Numbered from the stretch's first letter, positions 25,697 through 33,464 are shown. The stretch is DNA of 33,464 bases from BMS3ABIN03 sp964418885 (GCA_964418885.1 CAYQNW010000040.1:1-33464), one strand, 5' to 3'. A program made the numbers and translations. Notes: a model not told the origin generated them from the letters alone.

Positions 25697-25722
25697 TCAC
25701 CCTGAGCGAAGTCGAAGGGTGA
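25697..25722. repeat. Short palindromic intergenic repeat (CCTGAGCGAAGTCGAAGG type)
   Basis: TCACCCT (25697-25703) pairs exactly with AGGGTGA (25716-25722) around GAGCGAAGTCGA. This form is a familiar dispersed palindrome in many bacterial genomes. It lies between the convergent T9SS glycosidase and M49-like genes, with T-rich sequence on both sides, so it may end both transcripts. A spurious frame through it yields the well-known artefact peptide CHPERSRR. Confidence 0.75.
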
Positions 25723-25752
25723 TTTTAATCTTGTAATTATATAATTTTGTAA

Positions 25753-27432
25753 TTAATTCAACATTTCCTCAATTTGATAGACAGGTTTAATATCAACCGG
25801 AAGATCGGAAAGCTTATCTACAAGAATTTGTATAGTGGGTGAATTAACAGCATAACGTTCAATTAATCCTTTTGCGGCATGATAGTCGCCTTTTGCCTGT
25901 ATCATTAAGATCAGGTTTGCTAATTGACCGAGAGCATGACCCATTTTATCAAAGTTCACTCTAACAAATTTTTTTGATTTATCGTATTCGTATCCGCCTT
26001 TTTCAAGAAGATAATTATAAATAATTGCATTACCACCGCCGTGCGCTTCGTTAATACCGAACCTGATTGAGCGGAAAATTCCGGCAAGGAATGTTACATA
26101 AGTTTCCTTCTCAAACGATTCCGGGAAAACACCTTTCTCAATCATAAATACATTGTTGTACATTCCAAGTATGTCAGCTTTACATTCTTCCAGAGTTGCA
26201 TAAGTCTCCTTGAGCTCTTTTCTTACTTCGGTTTTTCTTCCATCGATTTCAATGAATCCCGGACCAATACCATGCGACATTTCGTGCATAAGTGAGTGCG
26301 TGAAGAAAGAATTGAAGGTTACATATTGCATCTGGTCGGGATCTAAAACAATCTTGGCGATAGGTATAAGCAGCTTTTCGTATTTTGCCTGCGAAACGTT
26401 TTTCAGCATAACTTTTTTAGAGCCTTTAGCCTTGCGCACTCTTTCATCGTTAGGTAGATTAAAAGCAAGTGTCTGAACACCGGCTTTAGTATCACCAGCA
26501 GTATAAACTTCATTAACTACAGCAATCGGGGACTCTGAACCACGATCCAGGTTTTTATATTCCATAGGAATTGGAAGATGTAATTCCATATCTCTCAGAT
26601 ATTTTTTGAATACATCCAGTTTCTTACTTTCTTCCTGATCTCTTATTGTTACAAAACTTTCAAACGAGGCTTTGTAGTTATATAAACCATCTTCGTATAC
26701 TTCGTATGGACCAATTACGACTTCAATATCGTTATCCTTCACATCCATCCATGCCATATCACTTTCATAATAATCGTTGCTAAGGAAAGCATCTGCACGA
26801 GTGAGTAAATATTTTTTTAATGAAGGATTATCAGTATAACCTGCAGCATCTTTAAGAATTTTTGATATTTTGGTGAGTTGGGCTTTAAAATACTGGCTGT
26901 AAGGAATTGCAACAAGATTTTCACCTTCTCTTCTTATCATCGTAAATTCACTTGTAAATGCTTTCTCATCATCAGGATGATTTTTTATCCAGCCATCAAA
27001 CTCTTCCTTGGTTATATCTTCAGGATAAAAATTTGCACCGGCAGGTTTTGTTTCTGTTCCTATAAAAGGTCTGTCATGTTCCAAACGGTCAAAGGGACCG
27101 AACATAATATTGAATAGATTTAATCTTAGCTTGGAATCCCCGGTATTTTCCGACATCAGCTTTGCTTTGATTTCTTCATTCTTTGAATATACCTGGTTCA
27201 GAAAAATATCGTCAATTATCTTTGAAGCACGATATAATTTTTCAACGACAATTTTCTGCCTTTCATCAAGCATGCTGTCGTCGTATTTAAGCTCTGTTGG
27301 TGAAAACTTTGCAATTTCTTTTTTTACCATTTCAATTCCCTCGGGTTCAATTTTATTTTCCTCATCTTTTTCTCCCCCGCATCCTTGTAAGATAAAGGCA
27401 AGAAAAAAAAGTGCCGGTATTAAATATTTCAT
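25753..27432 (-). CDS. Lipoprotein zinc metallopeptidase resembling M49 (dipeptidyl peptidase III type)
   Basis: The start is placed at the ATG at 27432, giving 559 residues. It begins MKYLIPALFFLAFILQGC, a lipoprotein signal with lipobox LQGC, and AAAAGGTG lies 5 nt upstream. A longer frame opens at 27474, but its 14 extra residues are charged and would spoil the signal. The zinc site is HEMSH at 383-387, and 28 residues on comes EECKAD (from 415), which matches the EECRAE ligand motif of dipeptidyl peptidase III. Classical M49 enzymes have HEXXGH; this one has the shorter HEXXH. Residues between (KELKETYATL) also fit the family. It should be a membrane-anchored peptidase in the periplasm or at the surface. 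It is divergent from oligoendopeptidase F, another exported peptidase. Confidence 0.82.
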   Translation of the reverse strand: MKYLIPALFFLAFILQGCGGEKDEENKIEPEGIEMVKKEIAKFSPTELKYDDSMLDERQKIVVEKLYRASKIIDDIFLNQVYSKNEEIKAKLMSENTGDSKLRLNLFNIMFGPFDRLEHDRPFIGTETKPAGANFYPEDITKEEFDGWIKNHPDDEKAFTSEFTMIRREGENLVAIPYSQYFKAQLTKISKILKDAAGYTDNPSLKKYLLTRADAFLSNDYYESDMAWMDVKDNDIEVVIGPYEVYEDGLYNYKASFESFVTIRDQEESKKLDVFKKYLRDMELHLPIPMEYKNLDRGSESPIAVVNEVYTAGDTKAGVQTLAFNLPNDERVRKAKGSKKVMLKNVSQAKYEKLLIPIAKIVLDPDQMQYVTFNSFFTHSLMHEMSHGIGPGFIEIDGRKTEVRKELKETYATLEECKADILGMYNNVFMIEKGVFPESFEKETYVTFLAGIFRSIRFGINEAHGGGNAIIYNYLLEKGGYEYDKSKKFVRVNFDKMGHALGQLANLILMIQAKGDYHAAKGLIERYAVNSPTIQILVDKLSDLPVDIKPVYQIEEMLN

Positions 27433-27437
27433 TTGAT

Positions 27438-27445
27438 CACCTTTT
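27438..27445 (-). promoter_or_regulatory. Ribosome site that decides the start of the M49-like gene
   Basis: AAAAGGTG on the minus strand lies 5 nt before the ATG at 27432, which is also where the lipoprotein signal begins. This favours the shorter protein over the upstream ATG at 27474. Confidence 0.7.
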
Positions 27446-27678
27446 GGTTTGAAAAACTTAGTAGAAAATTTCAATTAGAATAAAAATAAATATAGCAAGA
27501 ATTGAAGTAAGTGTAGAAGTCCTTATTACATGTACCGGATTTTTGTCCTATTCTTTTTCTTTTTCAATTTATAAATCCATAATCAATAATTAACTTATCC
27601 TCATTTGTTGGAGCATGAATACAAAATTTTCCCCAAACCGTTCATCAAAAACAACCTGTAATTAATTACGATTCTCTT

Positions 27679-27686
27679 TAATTTTG
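27679..27686 (+). promoter_or_regulatory. Possible -7 promoter element (TAATTTTG) before pepF
   Basis: TAATTTTG lies about 41 nt upstream of the oligoendopeptidase ATG, in the 295-nt divergent gap. It fits TAnnTTTG, but no clear -33 TTG is seen. Confidence 0.3.
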
Positions 27687-27727
27687 TTTATTAATTATTT
27701 TCATCCTAAACAAAAACAGGTGTAGCA

Positions 27728-29605
27728 ATGCTTAAACATTTTCTAACAATCACAATTTTTGCATTTATAGCATGCAATACTTTTGCCCAGCCTCTGGAAA
27801 GAAGCAAGGTGGAGAACCAATACAAATGGAATCTTGCTGAAATTTATCCCACCACCGATGCATGGAAAGCGGACATGGATATGATGAATTCACAGGTTGA
27901 AAAACTTGCAGACTTCAAAGGCAAATTAGGCGAAAGCGCAAAGTCACTATATGAAGCGCTTAAGCTGGGTAATGATCTTACTAAGACTCTTTACAAAGCC
28001 TGGACCTATGCAAGTAACCTGAGCAACGAAGATCTTAATATTGCAAAAAACCAGGCAATGATTCAGCAAATGAGTGCGCTCGGTACAAAATTCAGTGAAA
28101 CATCTGCGTTTATGGAACCGGAGATTCTACAAATTCCAAAAGAAAAGATCGATCAATTCTTCAAAGAAGAACCGGGACTTAAAGAATTCGATATGTATAT
28201 TAACAACATTATCAGGATGCGCGCGCACACTTTGTCCGCTGCAGAAGAAAAAATTCTCGCAAGCTTTAATCTAATTGCAGGAAATCAGGATGATGTTTAC
28301 GGAATTTTTAACAATGCAGAAAAACCGGCTCCTAAGGTAACCTTATCAGATGGCAAAGAAGTAGAGCTTACGCCTGCTTCTTATACCAGGTACCGTACGC
28401 TTCCTAACAGAGAAGATCGTGAAAAAGTGATGAGTACGTTTTTCAACAGCTACGGTATTTTTAAAAATACACTTGGTGCAAATCTGGCTGGAAAAGTAAA
28501 GAAAGACTGGGTTTTTGCTAAAGACAGAAAATATTCTTCTTCGCTTGAAGCTTCTTTAGACCGGGATAATATTCCTGTTTCAGTTTATTCCACTTTGATC
28601 GAGCAGGTAAATAAAAATCTTCCCACTCTTTACCGTTTTCTCGATCTGAAGAAAAGAATGCTTGGTGTGGATTCGCTTCACTATTATGATCTTTATGTTC
28701 CGCTTGTTGCAAAAGTAGATATGAGCTTTACAATTGAGCAGGGACAAAAAACCCTGCTTAATGCATTAAAGCCTTTGGGTAAAGAATACGTTGCTACTTT
28801 GCAAAAAGCATTCAACGACAGGTGGATTGATTACATGCCAACAGTTGGCAAAAGAAGCGGCGCATATTCTACCGGTGCAGCTTACGATGTTCATCCTTAC
28901 ATTTTAATGAACTGGACAGATGATTATGAATCTGTTTCAACACTTGCACACGAACTAGGACATACGATGCACAGCTACTTCTCAAATAAGAATCAACCTT
29001 TCTCAAAATCAGATTATGCGACTTTTGTAGCTGAGATTGCATCTACCGTTAACGAAACTCTATTAAACGATTATATGGTTAAGAATGCAAAGACTGATGA
29101 AGAGAAGCTTTATCTTCTCGGCAGCTATCTAGATTTATTAAGAACAACCATTTTCCGTCAAACATCTTTTGCCGAGTTTGAACTTGATATTCACAAAAAG
29201 GTAGAAGAAGGCAAACCGATAACCGGCGATGATATGTGCAAAATTTATTCGGACATTGTAGATAAGTACTACGGAAATGAGGATGGACATTGTGTTGTTG
29301 ATCCCTATATTCAATACGAATGGGCATACATTCCTCATTTTCTGGGATATACTTACTACGTATTCCAGTATTCCACATCTCTTATTTATGCAACTGCTTT
29401 TGCAGAGAAAATTGTAAACGAGGGACAACCCGCTGTTGATAAATATTACAACATTCTAAAAGGCGGCGGATCAAAGTATGCAGTAGATCTTATAAAAGAT
29501 GCAGGACTCGATCCATTATCCCCCGAACCGACAGAACTCGCAATGCAAAAGATGAACAAAGTTATGGACCAAATGGAAGAGATTTTGAATAAGATTGATA
29601 AATAG
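27728..29605 (+). CDS. pepF: Exported oligoendopeptidase F (M3 family)
   Basis: The 625-residue protein follows the M3B oligoendopeptidase F pattern, including the N-terminal YKWNLAEIYPT and the metal site HELGH at 408-412 in AHELGHTMHSYFS. The third ligand lies in FVAEIASTVNE about 24 residues on. Further family segments are HYYDLYVPL, FRQTSFAEFE and the C-terminal YATAFAEKI. Unlike the usual cytosolic enzyme it has a signal peptide (LKHFLTITIFAFIACNTFAQ), so it should act in the periplasm. The Cys before NTFAQ makes a lipoprotein possible, but the -3 Phe fits a lipobox poorly. It degrades oligopeptides of about 7-17 residues in known members. A terminator follows at 29633-29663. Confidence 0.95.
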   Translation: MLKHFLTITIFAFIACNTFAQPLERSKVENQYKWNLAEIYPTTDAWKADMDMMNSQVEKLADFKGKLGESAKSLYEALKLGNDLTKTLYKAWTYASNLSNEDLNIAKNQAMIQQMSALGTKFSETSAFMEPEILQIPKEKIDQFFKEEPGLKEFDMYINNIIRMRAHTLSAAEEKILASFNLIAGNQDDVYGIFNNAEKPAPKVTLSDGKEVELTPASYTRYRTLPNREDREKVMSTFFNSYGIFKNTLGANLAGKVKKDWVFAKDRKYSSSLEASLDRDNIPVSVYSTLIEQVNKNLPTLYRFLDLKKRMLGVDSLHYYDLYVPLVAKVDMSFTIEQGQKTLLNALKPLGKEYVATLQKAFNDRWIDYMPTVGKRSGAYSTGAAYDVHPYILMNWTDDYESVSTLAHELGHTMHSYFSNKNQPFSKSDYATFVAEIASTVNETLLNDYMVKNAKTDEEKLYLLGSYLDLLRTTIFRQTSFAEFELDIHKKVEEGKPITGDDMCKIYSDIVDKYYGNEDGHCVVDPYIQYEWAYIPHFLGYTYYVFQYSTSLIYATAFAEKIVNEGQPAVDKYYNILKGGGSKYAVDLIKDAGLDPLSPEPTELAMQKMNKVMDQMEEILNKIDK

Positions 29606-29632
29606 TTTTTCTAAGTGAACCTCAAAAAAACT

Positions 29633-29663
29633 AAAGGGAACGGAAACATCTGTTCCCTTTTTT
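29633..29663 (+). terminator. Rho-independent terminator after pepF
   Basis: AAAGGGAAC (29633-29641) pairs perfectly with GTTCCCTTT (29652-29660) around a 10-nt loop, followed by more T. It lies 27 nt past the oligoendopeptidase stop. Confidence 0.9.
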
Positions 29664-29802
29664 ATTTTAAATTATAAATTTCCTCCACTAAAATGTAGAT
29701 CGATTCGCCGAAACACTCTTATAGCATTGAAGATCAAATCAAAGTTTAATCGAAACAGCGTCTCGCTCTACAAATTTTAAATGCAGATACGGTTTTATTA
29801 GA

Positions 29803-32205
29803 TTATAAGTTAACCCTCAAAGAACCGATAAAATTTCTTCCTGCTGCAGAAATTCCCGAAGAGTATGGTCTGTATCTCTGGTCGGTTATGTTTTCTACAC
29901 CGAGGTACAACTCAAAATTATCGAGAAGCTGGTAGCTTACTTTTAAATTAAGTGTGTACCATGAAGGACAATAAACATTTCCGTTTTCATCCTTTGCATA
30001 TAGATAATCTTTACTAATCTCACTTGGAGCAAGATCTTCGTTTTTAATCTCGCCGTTGTAAACAGCATAAAGATCTGCTTCAATTTTATCTTTTCTGAAA
30101 ATCAGTTCAGTCTTTCCAAACCACGGGGCAGCATGTCTTAAAGGAACCGTATCACCCGCATCGTCTTCTTCTTTTCCCTTTTGATAGTTAAAGCTGTTTT
30201 TGAAGTTAAAGTACTCTGCAATGTTCAGATCAAGCGCTAACTCTACACCCCAGATGTAAGCATTCGCAGCATTTTGTATTGCCTGAACTCGGCTGAGTTC
30301 TCCGCTGTAAATGATGCTGTCCATCCCATTTAAAACGTAGTCTCTTCTTACCAGTGCGTCATCAAGATAAGTATAATAACCCGTAACATCGAATTCTGCA
30401 ACACGGGAAAATACTTTCATTACTCCGAGTTCTATGTTGTAAGCATATTCCGGTTTAAGATCGGGATTAGGAACTACGACAGCGCCCGGCTCTGAATCGA
30501 ATACTTTACCGAGATCATCGACATTTGGTGCACGGAAACCGGTAGATAAATTCAGGTTGATCTGCCAATCGCTTTGAGGATGCCAGACTAACCCGGCGCT
30601 TCCCGTTAATGCGCCCGTTCTTAACTCGGCAGAAGTAAAGGGAAATGGATAAAATGTCGTATCGAAATCCGCATCAAGAGTTACATAATTATAGCGAAGT
30701 CCTGTTTGCAGGATGTATTGCGGACTGAGCTTGTTTTTATAAGTAACATAAGCGCCGAAAGAATTCCACGTCGATCCATCCGGATATCTCGATGGACCCG
30801 GTGTTATTTCGCCGGTAATTATGTTTTCCGAATTCCCTGTAGATTCCACTTTATTCAATACGACTTCAACACCGTAAAATAAATTCGATGTTTCATTAAT
30901 ATCCTTTATCAAATCAAAGTTTAACGAAAGGGCATCGACCTTCTCGGTGTTGTTTGTTTTATTTACCTTATTTAAATCCCTGTCGTGCCTGCTTTCTTCA
31001 AAGTTCTGATAAGCAAGAATTAATTTTGAGAGATCATATATAGAATTCGAAGAATAATTCGTTACCGTTAGAGCATTCATCATCCAATCCTGTGGTCCGT
31101 AATACCATTCCGCCGATCTTAGTGTTCCGCTCTTTGGACGAAGCAGCCTGTCGTATCTCGAATAATCCGAAGTTGTTGAATAATAAAATCCATATTCAAG
31201 AGCCCATTTATCTACCGGTTTAAACAAAATCTTCTGCATAAGATTTAGCTGGTTGTAACCGGATTCAATTTGTTCCTTTGGATCGGGATTCACAAGAACC
31301 GTATCGTGTCCGTTTATCCTATCCTGGTAAGTCGGTCTTAAAAAATCATCCGGTCCGTTCGAACCCATAAAGAGATTATCGAAATCAGAGTAAGTAACAC
31401 TGGTAAGAAATCCCCATTTGTTAGTTCCGATGTTAAAATGCAGATGACCTGTTTTTTCCTGGTCGGCAGAAGAATATCTTGTCATCGCACTTGCGTTGAA
31501 AATAACATTGTCTCCCATTGAAAGACGCGGTGAGAAAGTATAAAAATTCATCACGCCTGCAATTGCATCGCTGCCGTAAATTACAGAGCCCGGTCCGAAA
31601 ATAACTTCTGTATGATCCAGGGAATTTGCATCGAGAGAAATTACATTTTGAAGATTCCCGCTTCTGAAAATTGCAGTGTTCATTCTTACACCGTCAACAA
31701 CAATCAGAAGCCTGTTTGTGGCAAAGCCGCGTATCATAGGGCTGCCGCCGCCAAGCTGGCTTTTCTGGATAAACACATTAGCAGACATTCCAAGCATATC
31801 CGCAGTAGTTTGCGGATTCTCGAAATCTACATCGCGCTGGGTGATCACATCGATGGTGTTCGGTATTTCACTTTTGTTTTCCTCCCACCTGTTTGAACTT
31901 ACAACAACATTATTGAGCGAGATCGCTGTTTGTTCCATCGAAACGATAAAATTATTTTCTTCAATCTGCGAGAACGTAAGTTCGATTCTTTCATATCCAA
32001 TCAGGCGAAAGATGATCGGTTTGCTTTTATCCAATTTCCCGATATCAACTTTTCCATTGGAACCCGTAAGCAGGGCTCTGTTCGGATCGGAATTATAAAC
32101 CGAGACTAATTCCAGCGGGTTTTGTGTTGCTTTATCCTTTACGGTAACTACCTGTGCATACATTGCTACATCCAGGAACAGAATTAATAATAGAATGTTT
32201 TTCAT
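29803..32205 (-). CDS. TonB-dependent outer-membrane receptor
   Basis: The start is placed at the ATG at 32205, giving 800 residues, because the signal peptide MKNILLLILFLDVAMYAQ begins there and AAGGAA lies 6 nt upstream. The frame opens at 32271, but those 22 extra residues have no role. A short carboxypeptidase-regulatory-like domain (about 20-95) is followed by the plug, with TTADMLGMSANVFIQKS, GGGSPMIRGFATNRLLIVVDGVRMN and VIFGPGSVIYGSDAIAGVMN. The barrel then ends ENITDQRYRPYSSGISAAGR and FIGSLRVNL. This plug sequence is close to siderophore, cobalamin or haem receptors, and the substrate is undetermined; no riboswitch or Fur-like box was recognised upstream. A small anchored protein lies 109 nt upstream on the same strand, perhaps in the same operon. 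Confidence 0.93.
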   Translation of the reverse strand: MKNILLLILFLDVAMYAQVVTVKDKATQNPLELVSVYNSDPNRALLTGSNGKVDIGKLDKSKPIIFRLIGYERIELTFSQIEENNFIVSMEQTAISLNNVVVSSNRWEENKSEIPNTIDVITQRDVDFENPQTTADMLGMSANVFIQKSQLGGGSPMIRGFATNRLLIVVDGVRMNTAIFRSGNLQNVISLDANSLDHTEVIFGPGSVIYGSDAIAGVMNFYTFSPRLSMGDNVIFNASAMTRYSSADQEKTGHLHFNIGTNKWGFLTSVTYSDFDNLFMGSNGPDDFLRPTYQDRINGHDTVLVNPDPKEQIESGYNQLNLMQKILFKPVDKWALEYGFYYSTTSDYSRYDRLLRPKSGTLRSAEWYYGPQDWMMNALTVTNYSSNSIYDLSKLILAYQNFEESRHDRDLNKVNKTNNTEKVDALSLNFDLIKDINETSNLFYGVEVVLNKVESTGNSENIITGEITPGPSRYPDGSTWNSFGAYVTYKNKLSPQYILQTGLRYNYVTLDADFDTTFYPFPFTSAELRTGALTGSAGLVWHPQSDWQINLNLSTGFRAPNVDDLGKVFDSEPGAVVVPNPDLKPEYAYNIELGVMKVFSRVAEFDVTGYYTYLDDALVRRDYVLNGMDSIIYSGELSRVQAIQNAANAYIWGVELALDLNIAEYFNFKNSFNYQKGKEEDDAGDTVPLRHAAPWFGKTELIFRKDKIEADLYAVYNGEIKNEDLAPSEISKDYLYAKDENGNVYCPSWYTLNLKVSYQLLDNFELYLGVENITDQRYRPYSSGISAAGRNFIGSLRVNL

Positions 32206-32211
32206 TAATGT

Positions 32212-32217
32212 TTCCTT
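32212..32217 (-). promoter_or_regulatory. Ribosome site that decides the start of the second TonB receptor
   Basis: AAGGAA on the minus strand lies 6 nt before the ATG at 32205, where the signal peptide begins. It supports that start over the upstream ATG at 32271. Confidence 0.65.
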
Positions 32218-32314
32218 AATAAAAATTTTTACATGATTATACTCAAGCAACAGCAGTACATACCTCGCCATTGCCTAAATAATTTTTACAAAATCTTATA
32301 TGGATAAAGAAAGG

Positions 32315-32857
32315 TTATGAACGAGGTGGGGGAATAACGAGGAAATGTTCTCCTTCCAATAGATTCGAATCTACATCTGCAAAATATTTTCCCTTTTCAT
32401 AAATTCCTGTATATTTCTCTTGATCGAGTGGCTTGGAATAAAACTGGCTGAGAAAATTATTCAAAGAGTTAAAATCATTTACTTTGTCCGGATTATCCTT
32501 CAGCATCTGCTGAAAATATTTATCAATGATTGTGTAAAGTTTCGACTCGTTTTCGTCATGCAAACAATACAAGTAAACAGAATCTCCTTTAGTTTCGTTT
32601 TTTACAACGTCGTACATTTCTTCATCAAAACGAAATTCATCTGCTTCAATCCAATGAACTCTTGCAGTTCCTTTTTCAAAATCATTTTTGCTGAAGGTGA
32701 AAAGTGTTAATTCGTTTTCGGGTACTCCATCTTCAATAACTTCGAATATTTCCTCCCTGTACTTTGCCTGGAAAATTTTGAGAACGAAAAGCTGGAATAC
32801 TCCGTGTGAGACGATCAACATTAGCATTACTAACGATATCAGCTTTTTGAATCGCAT
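32315..32857 (-). CDS. Small membrane-anchored protein of unknown function
   Basis: The 180-residue protein is not recognised. Residues of about 5-28 are hydrophobic (LISLVMLMLIVSHGVFQLFVL) and would anchor it, with the rest probably in the periplasm. The remainder is charged and mixed alpha/beta, rich in Glu, Asp and Lys (EEIFEVIEDGVPENELTLFTF, ARVHWIEADEFRFDEEMYDVV), and ends VIPPPRS. Its place 109 nt upstream of the TonB-dependent receptor on the same strand suggests a shared transcript. In Bacteroidota small proteins with a similar ending often precede metal or haem receptors, but I cannot assign a role from the sequence. Confidence 0.75.
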   Translation of the reverse strand: MRFKKLISLVMLMLIVSHGVFQLFVLKIFQAKYREEIFEVIEDGVPENELTLFTFSKNDFEKGTARVHWIEADEFRFDEEMYDVVKNETKGDSVYLYCLHDENESKLYTIIDKYFQQMLKDNPDKVNDFNSLNNFLSQFYSKPLDQEKYTGIYEKGKYFADVDSNLLEGEHFLVIPPPRS

Positions 32858-32949
32858 TAATTGTTTTTTATCAACAGTTTATTTTTAAAGGTTTTCAATT
32901 GCAATGTTTAAAAATAACGTTTTTAGTTTAAACTCATTCCTAATTGCTG

Positions 32950-33190
32950 TGAAGATGTCGCTCCGATGGAGCTTATTTATTTATTGCATTTGATGTGCTA
33001 TAGATATTTCGCACCTACGGTGCTCATTTTTACATAGATTGACCTCTCATATTAATAGCTCTTATCAGGAACCTCCACTGTTTTGAACCATAAAAATATC
33101 GAAATGTTTGAAATTAGTTCCAATAGGAACGACATATCTATAACCAAATGCAAGGGCTATAAGAAGGAACTCCGTAAGGAGTGACATATT
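32950..33190. repeat. Mirrored array of four related mini-hairpins
   Basis: The hairpins are GCTCC-gat-GGAGC (32960-32972), GCACC-tac-GGTGC (33011-33023), GTTCC-aata-GGAAC (33117-33130) and ACTCC-gtaa-GGAGT (33169-33182). The first two are preceded by ATGTC or ATATTTC; the last two, read on the minus strand, are preceded by ATATGTC. All four therefore fit one motif, roughly ATAT-K-TC-R-YTCC-loop-GGARY, with two copies on each strand facing a centre near 33070. TATAGATA also precedes copy 2, and copy 3 in reverse. Confidence 0.7.
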
Positions 33191-33234
33191 CCTTGAATCG
33201 AATCCATACAAATAGATTGCACAATCCATCAATC

Positions 33235-33265
33235 TTGTTGTAAAAAAGATAAAGCGCTAATTTTG
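33235..33265 (+). promoter_or_regulatory. Candidate Bacteroidota-type promoter (TTG, 17 nt, TAATTTTG)
   Basis: TTGTTG at 33235-33240 is followed after 17 nt by TAATTTTG at 33258-33265, fitting the -33 TTG and -7 TAnnTTTG pattern of Bacteroidota. It points to the exported-protein gene that starts at 33364, about 99 nt downstream. It is the best promoter match in the window. Confidence 0.4.
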
Positions 33266-33363
33266 TATGCAATTTGCAGAAAATATTTTATGAGCTTTAC
33301 CGTTAAAGACTTTTCAAAAGTAAAGTATCACAATGTCTCCTCAATTCAACACGGGATTTTAAA

Positions 33364-33464
33364 TTGAAATTATTCAAACCTGTTTTTCTTACCTTATTAT
33401 TTTTTTTATCACAAATCATTCTTGCACAGGAAGAAAAGCACGAGAATGCCGATACACTTGAATA
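33364..33464 (+). CDS. Exported protein, partial (N-terminus only)
   Basis: An open frame runs from a TTG at 33364 to the window edge, giving 33 residues. It begins KLFKPVFLTLLFFLSQ and reaches IILAQ, a clear signal peptide with the AQ cleavage seen in many other exported proteins here, then EEKHENADTLE. No ATG is available in the frame, and TTG starts are common in this window. The mature protein lies outside, so its function cannot be given. Confidence 0.65.
   Translation, partial: MKLFKPVFLTLLFFLSQIILAQEEKHENADTLE

Larger units (their letters stand above)
32858..33363. other. Non-coding region, 506 nt, with repeat array and candidate promoter
   Basis: This lies between divergent genes. 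It contains four related mini-hairpins (32950-33190), a candidate promoter for the right-hand gene (33235-33265), and a small TGCAATTTGCA palindrome at 33268-33278. No coding frame is convincing and no tRNA is seen. Confidence 0.7.

Noticed and set aside
25497..25736. Small plus-strand reading frame ending in CHPERSRR
   Set aside because: It overlaps the T9SS domain in another frame and reads through a palindromic repeat that gives this peptide as a known artefact.
29606..29802. Small RNA in the gap between pepF and the second TonB receptor
   Set aside because: Apart from the pepF terminator there is only a weak long-range GTAGA/TCTAC pairing, which is not enough to support an RNA gene.
32950..33190. 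CRISPR array
   Set aside because: There are four short units with different stem sequences, in both orientations and at uneven spacing. There is no constant repeat, no regular spacers and no cas gene.

Overview
The window reads as chromosomal DNA from an AT-rich Gram-negative bacterium of the Bacteroidota/Chlorobiota/Ignavibacteria group. Three things support this. Two exported proteins end in the type IX secretion (T9SS) C-terminal domain, with the NYPNPFNP start and a KKMLLL(K/R) end. The two large TonB-dependent receptors carry the N-terminal carboxypeptidase-regulatory-like fold common in this group. Several upstream regions carry TAATTTTG, which fits the Bacteroidota -7 element TAnnTTTG. 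Ignavibacteria is my best guess at class level; that is inference, not a database result. TTG start codons are frequent (six of 19 genes with a visible start).

Layout. (1) 1-5574, minus strand: a TonB-dependent outer-membrane receptor followed by a large secreted protein with a fibronectin-III-like segment that runs off the window, probably one operon. (2) 5575-6838: a 0.7 kb non-coding stretch, then a short secreted H-type lectin gene with a strong Shine-Dalgarno and its own terminator. (3) 6839-12528, plus strand: D-amino-acid transaminase, DNA polymerase II (family B), a beta-CASP metallo-beta-lactamase-fold RNase, and the primary sigma factor, closed by a terminator. (4) 12549-18066: an exported M1-type aminopeptidase (minus), a CBM9-like/DUF5916 outer-membrane protein (plus) and a TraB-family membrane protein (minus). 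(5) 18322-25660, plus strand: an ECF sigma factor (TIGR02999-like) with a Ser/Thr kinase-TPR membrane protein, then a structured leader and two T9SS cargo genes, a beta-propeller protein and a GH99-like glycosidase-type protein. (6) 25753-29605: a lipoprotein metallopeptidase resembling M49 (dipeptidyl peptidase III type) and an exported oligoendopeptidase F, divergent. (7) 29803-33464: a second TonB-dependent receptor with a small anchored protein upstream (minus), a 0.5 kb region with an array of short hairpin repeats, and the start of another exported protein.

The theme outside region 3 is the cell envelope: uptake receptors, three exported metallopeptidases and T9SS surface proteins, as expected for a heterotroph using peptides and polysaccharides. 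The most interesting signals are not whole genes. They are a 54-nt GC-rich palindromic repeat inserted in frame inside the T9SS sorting domain at 23242-23295, a multi-hairpin leader at about 21551-21730, and a mirrored set of four related mini-hairpins at 32950-33190. I did not find a clearly undescribed multi-gene system. The sigma/kinase/T9SS-cargo neighbourhood is the closest candidate.
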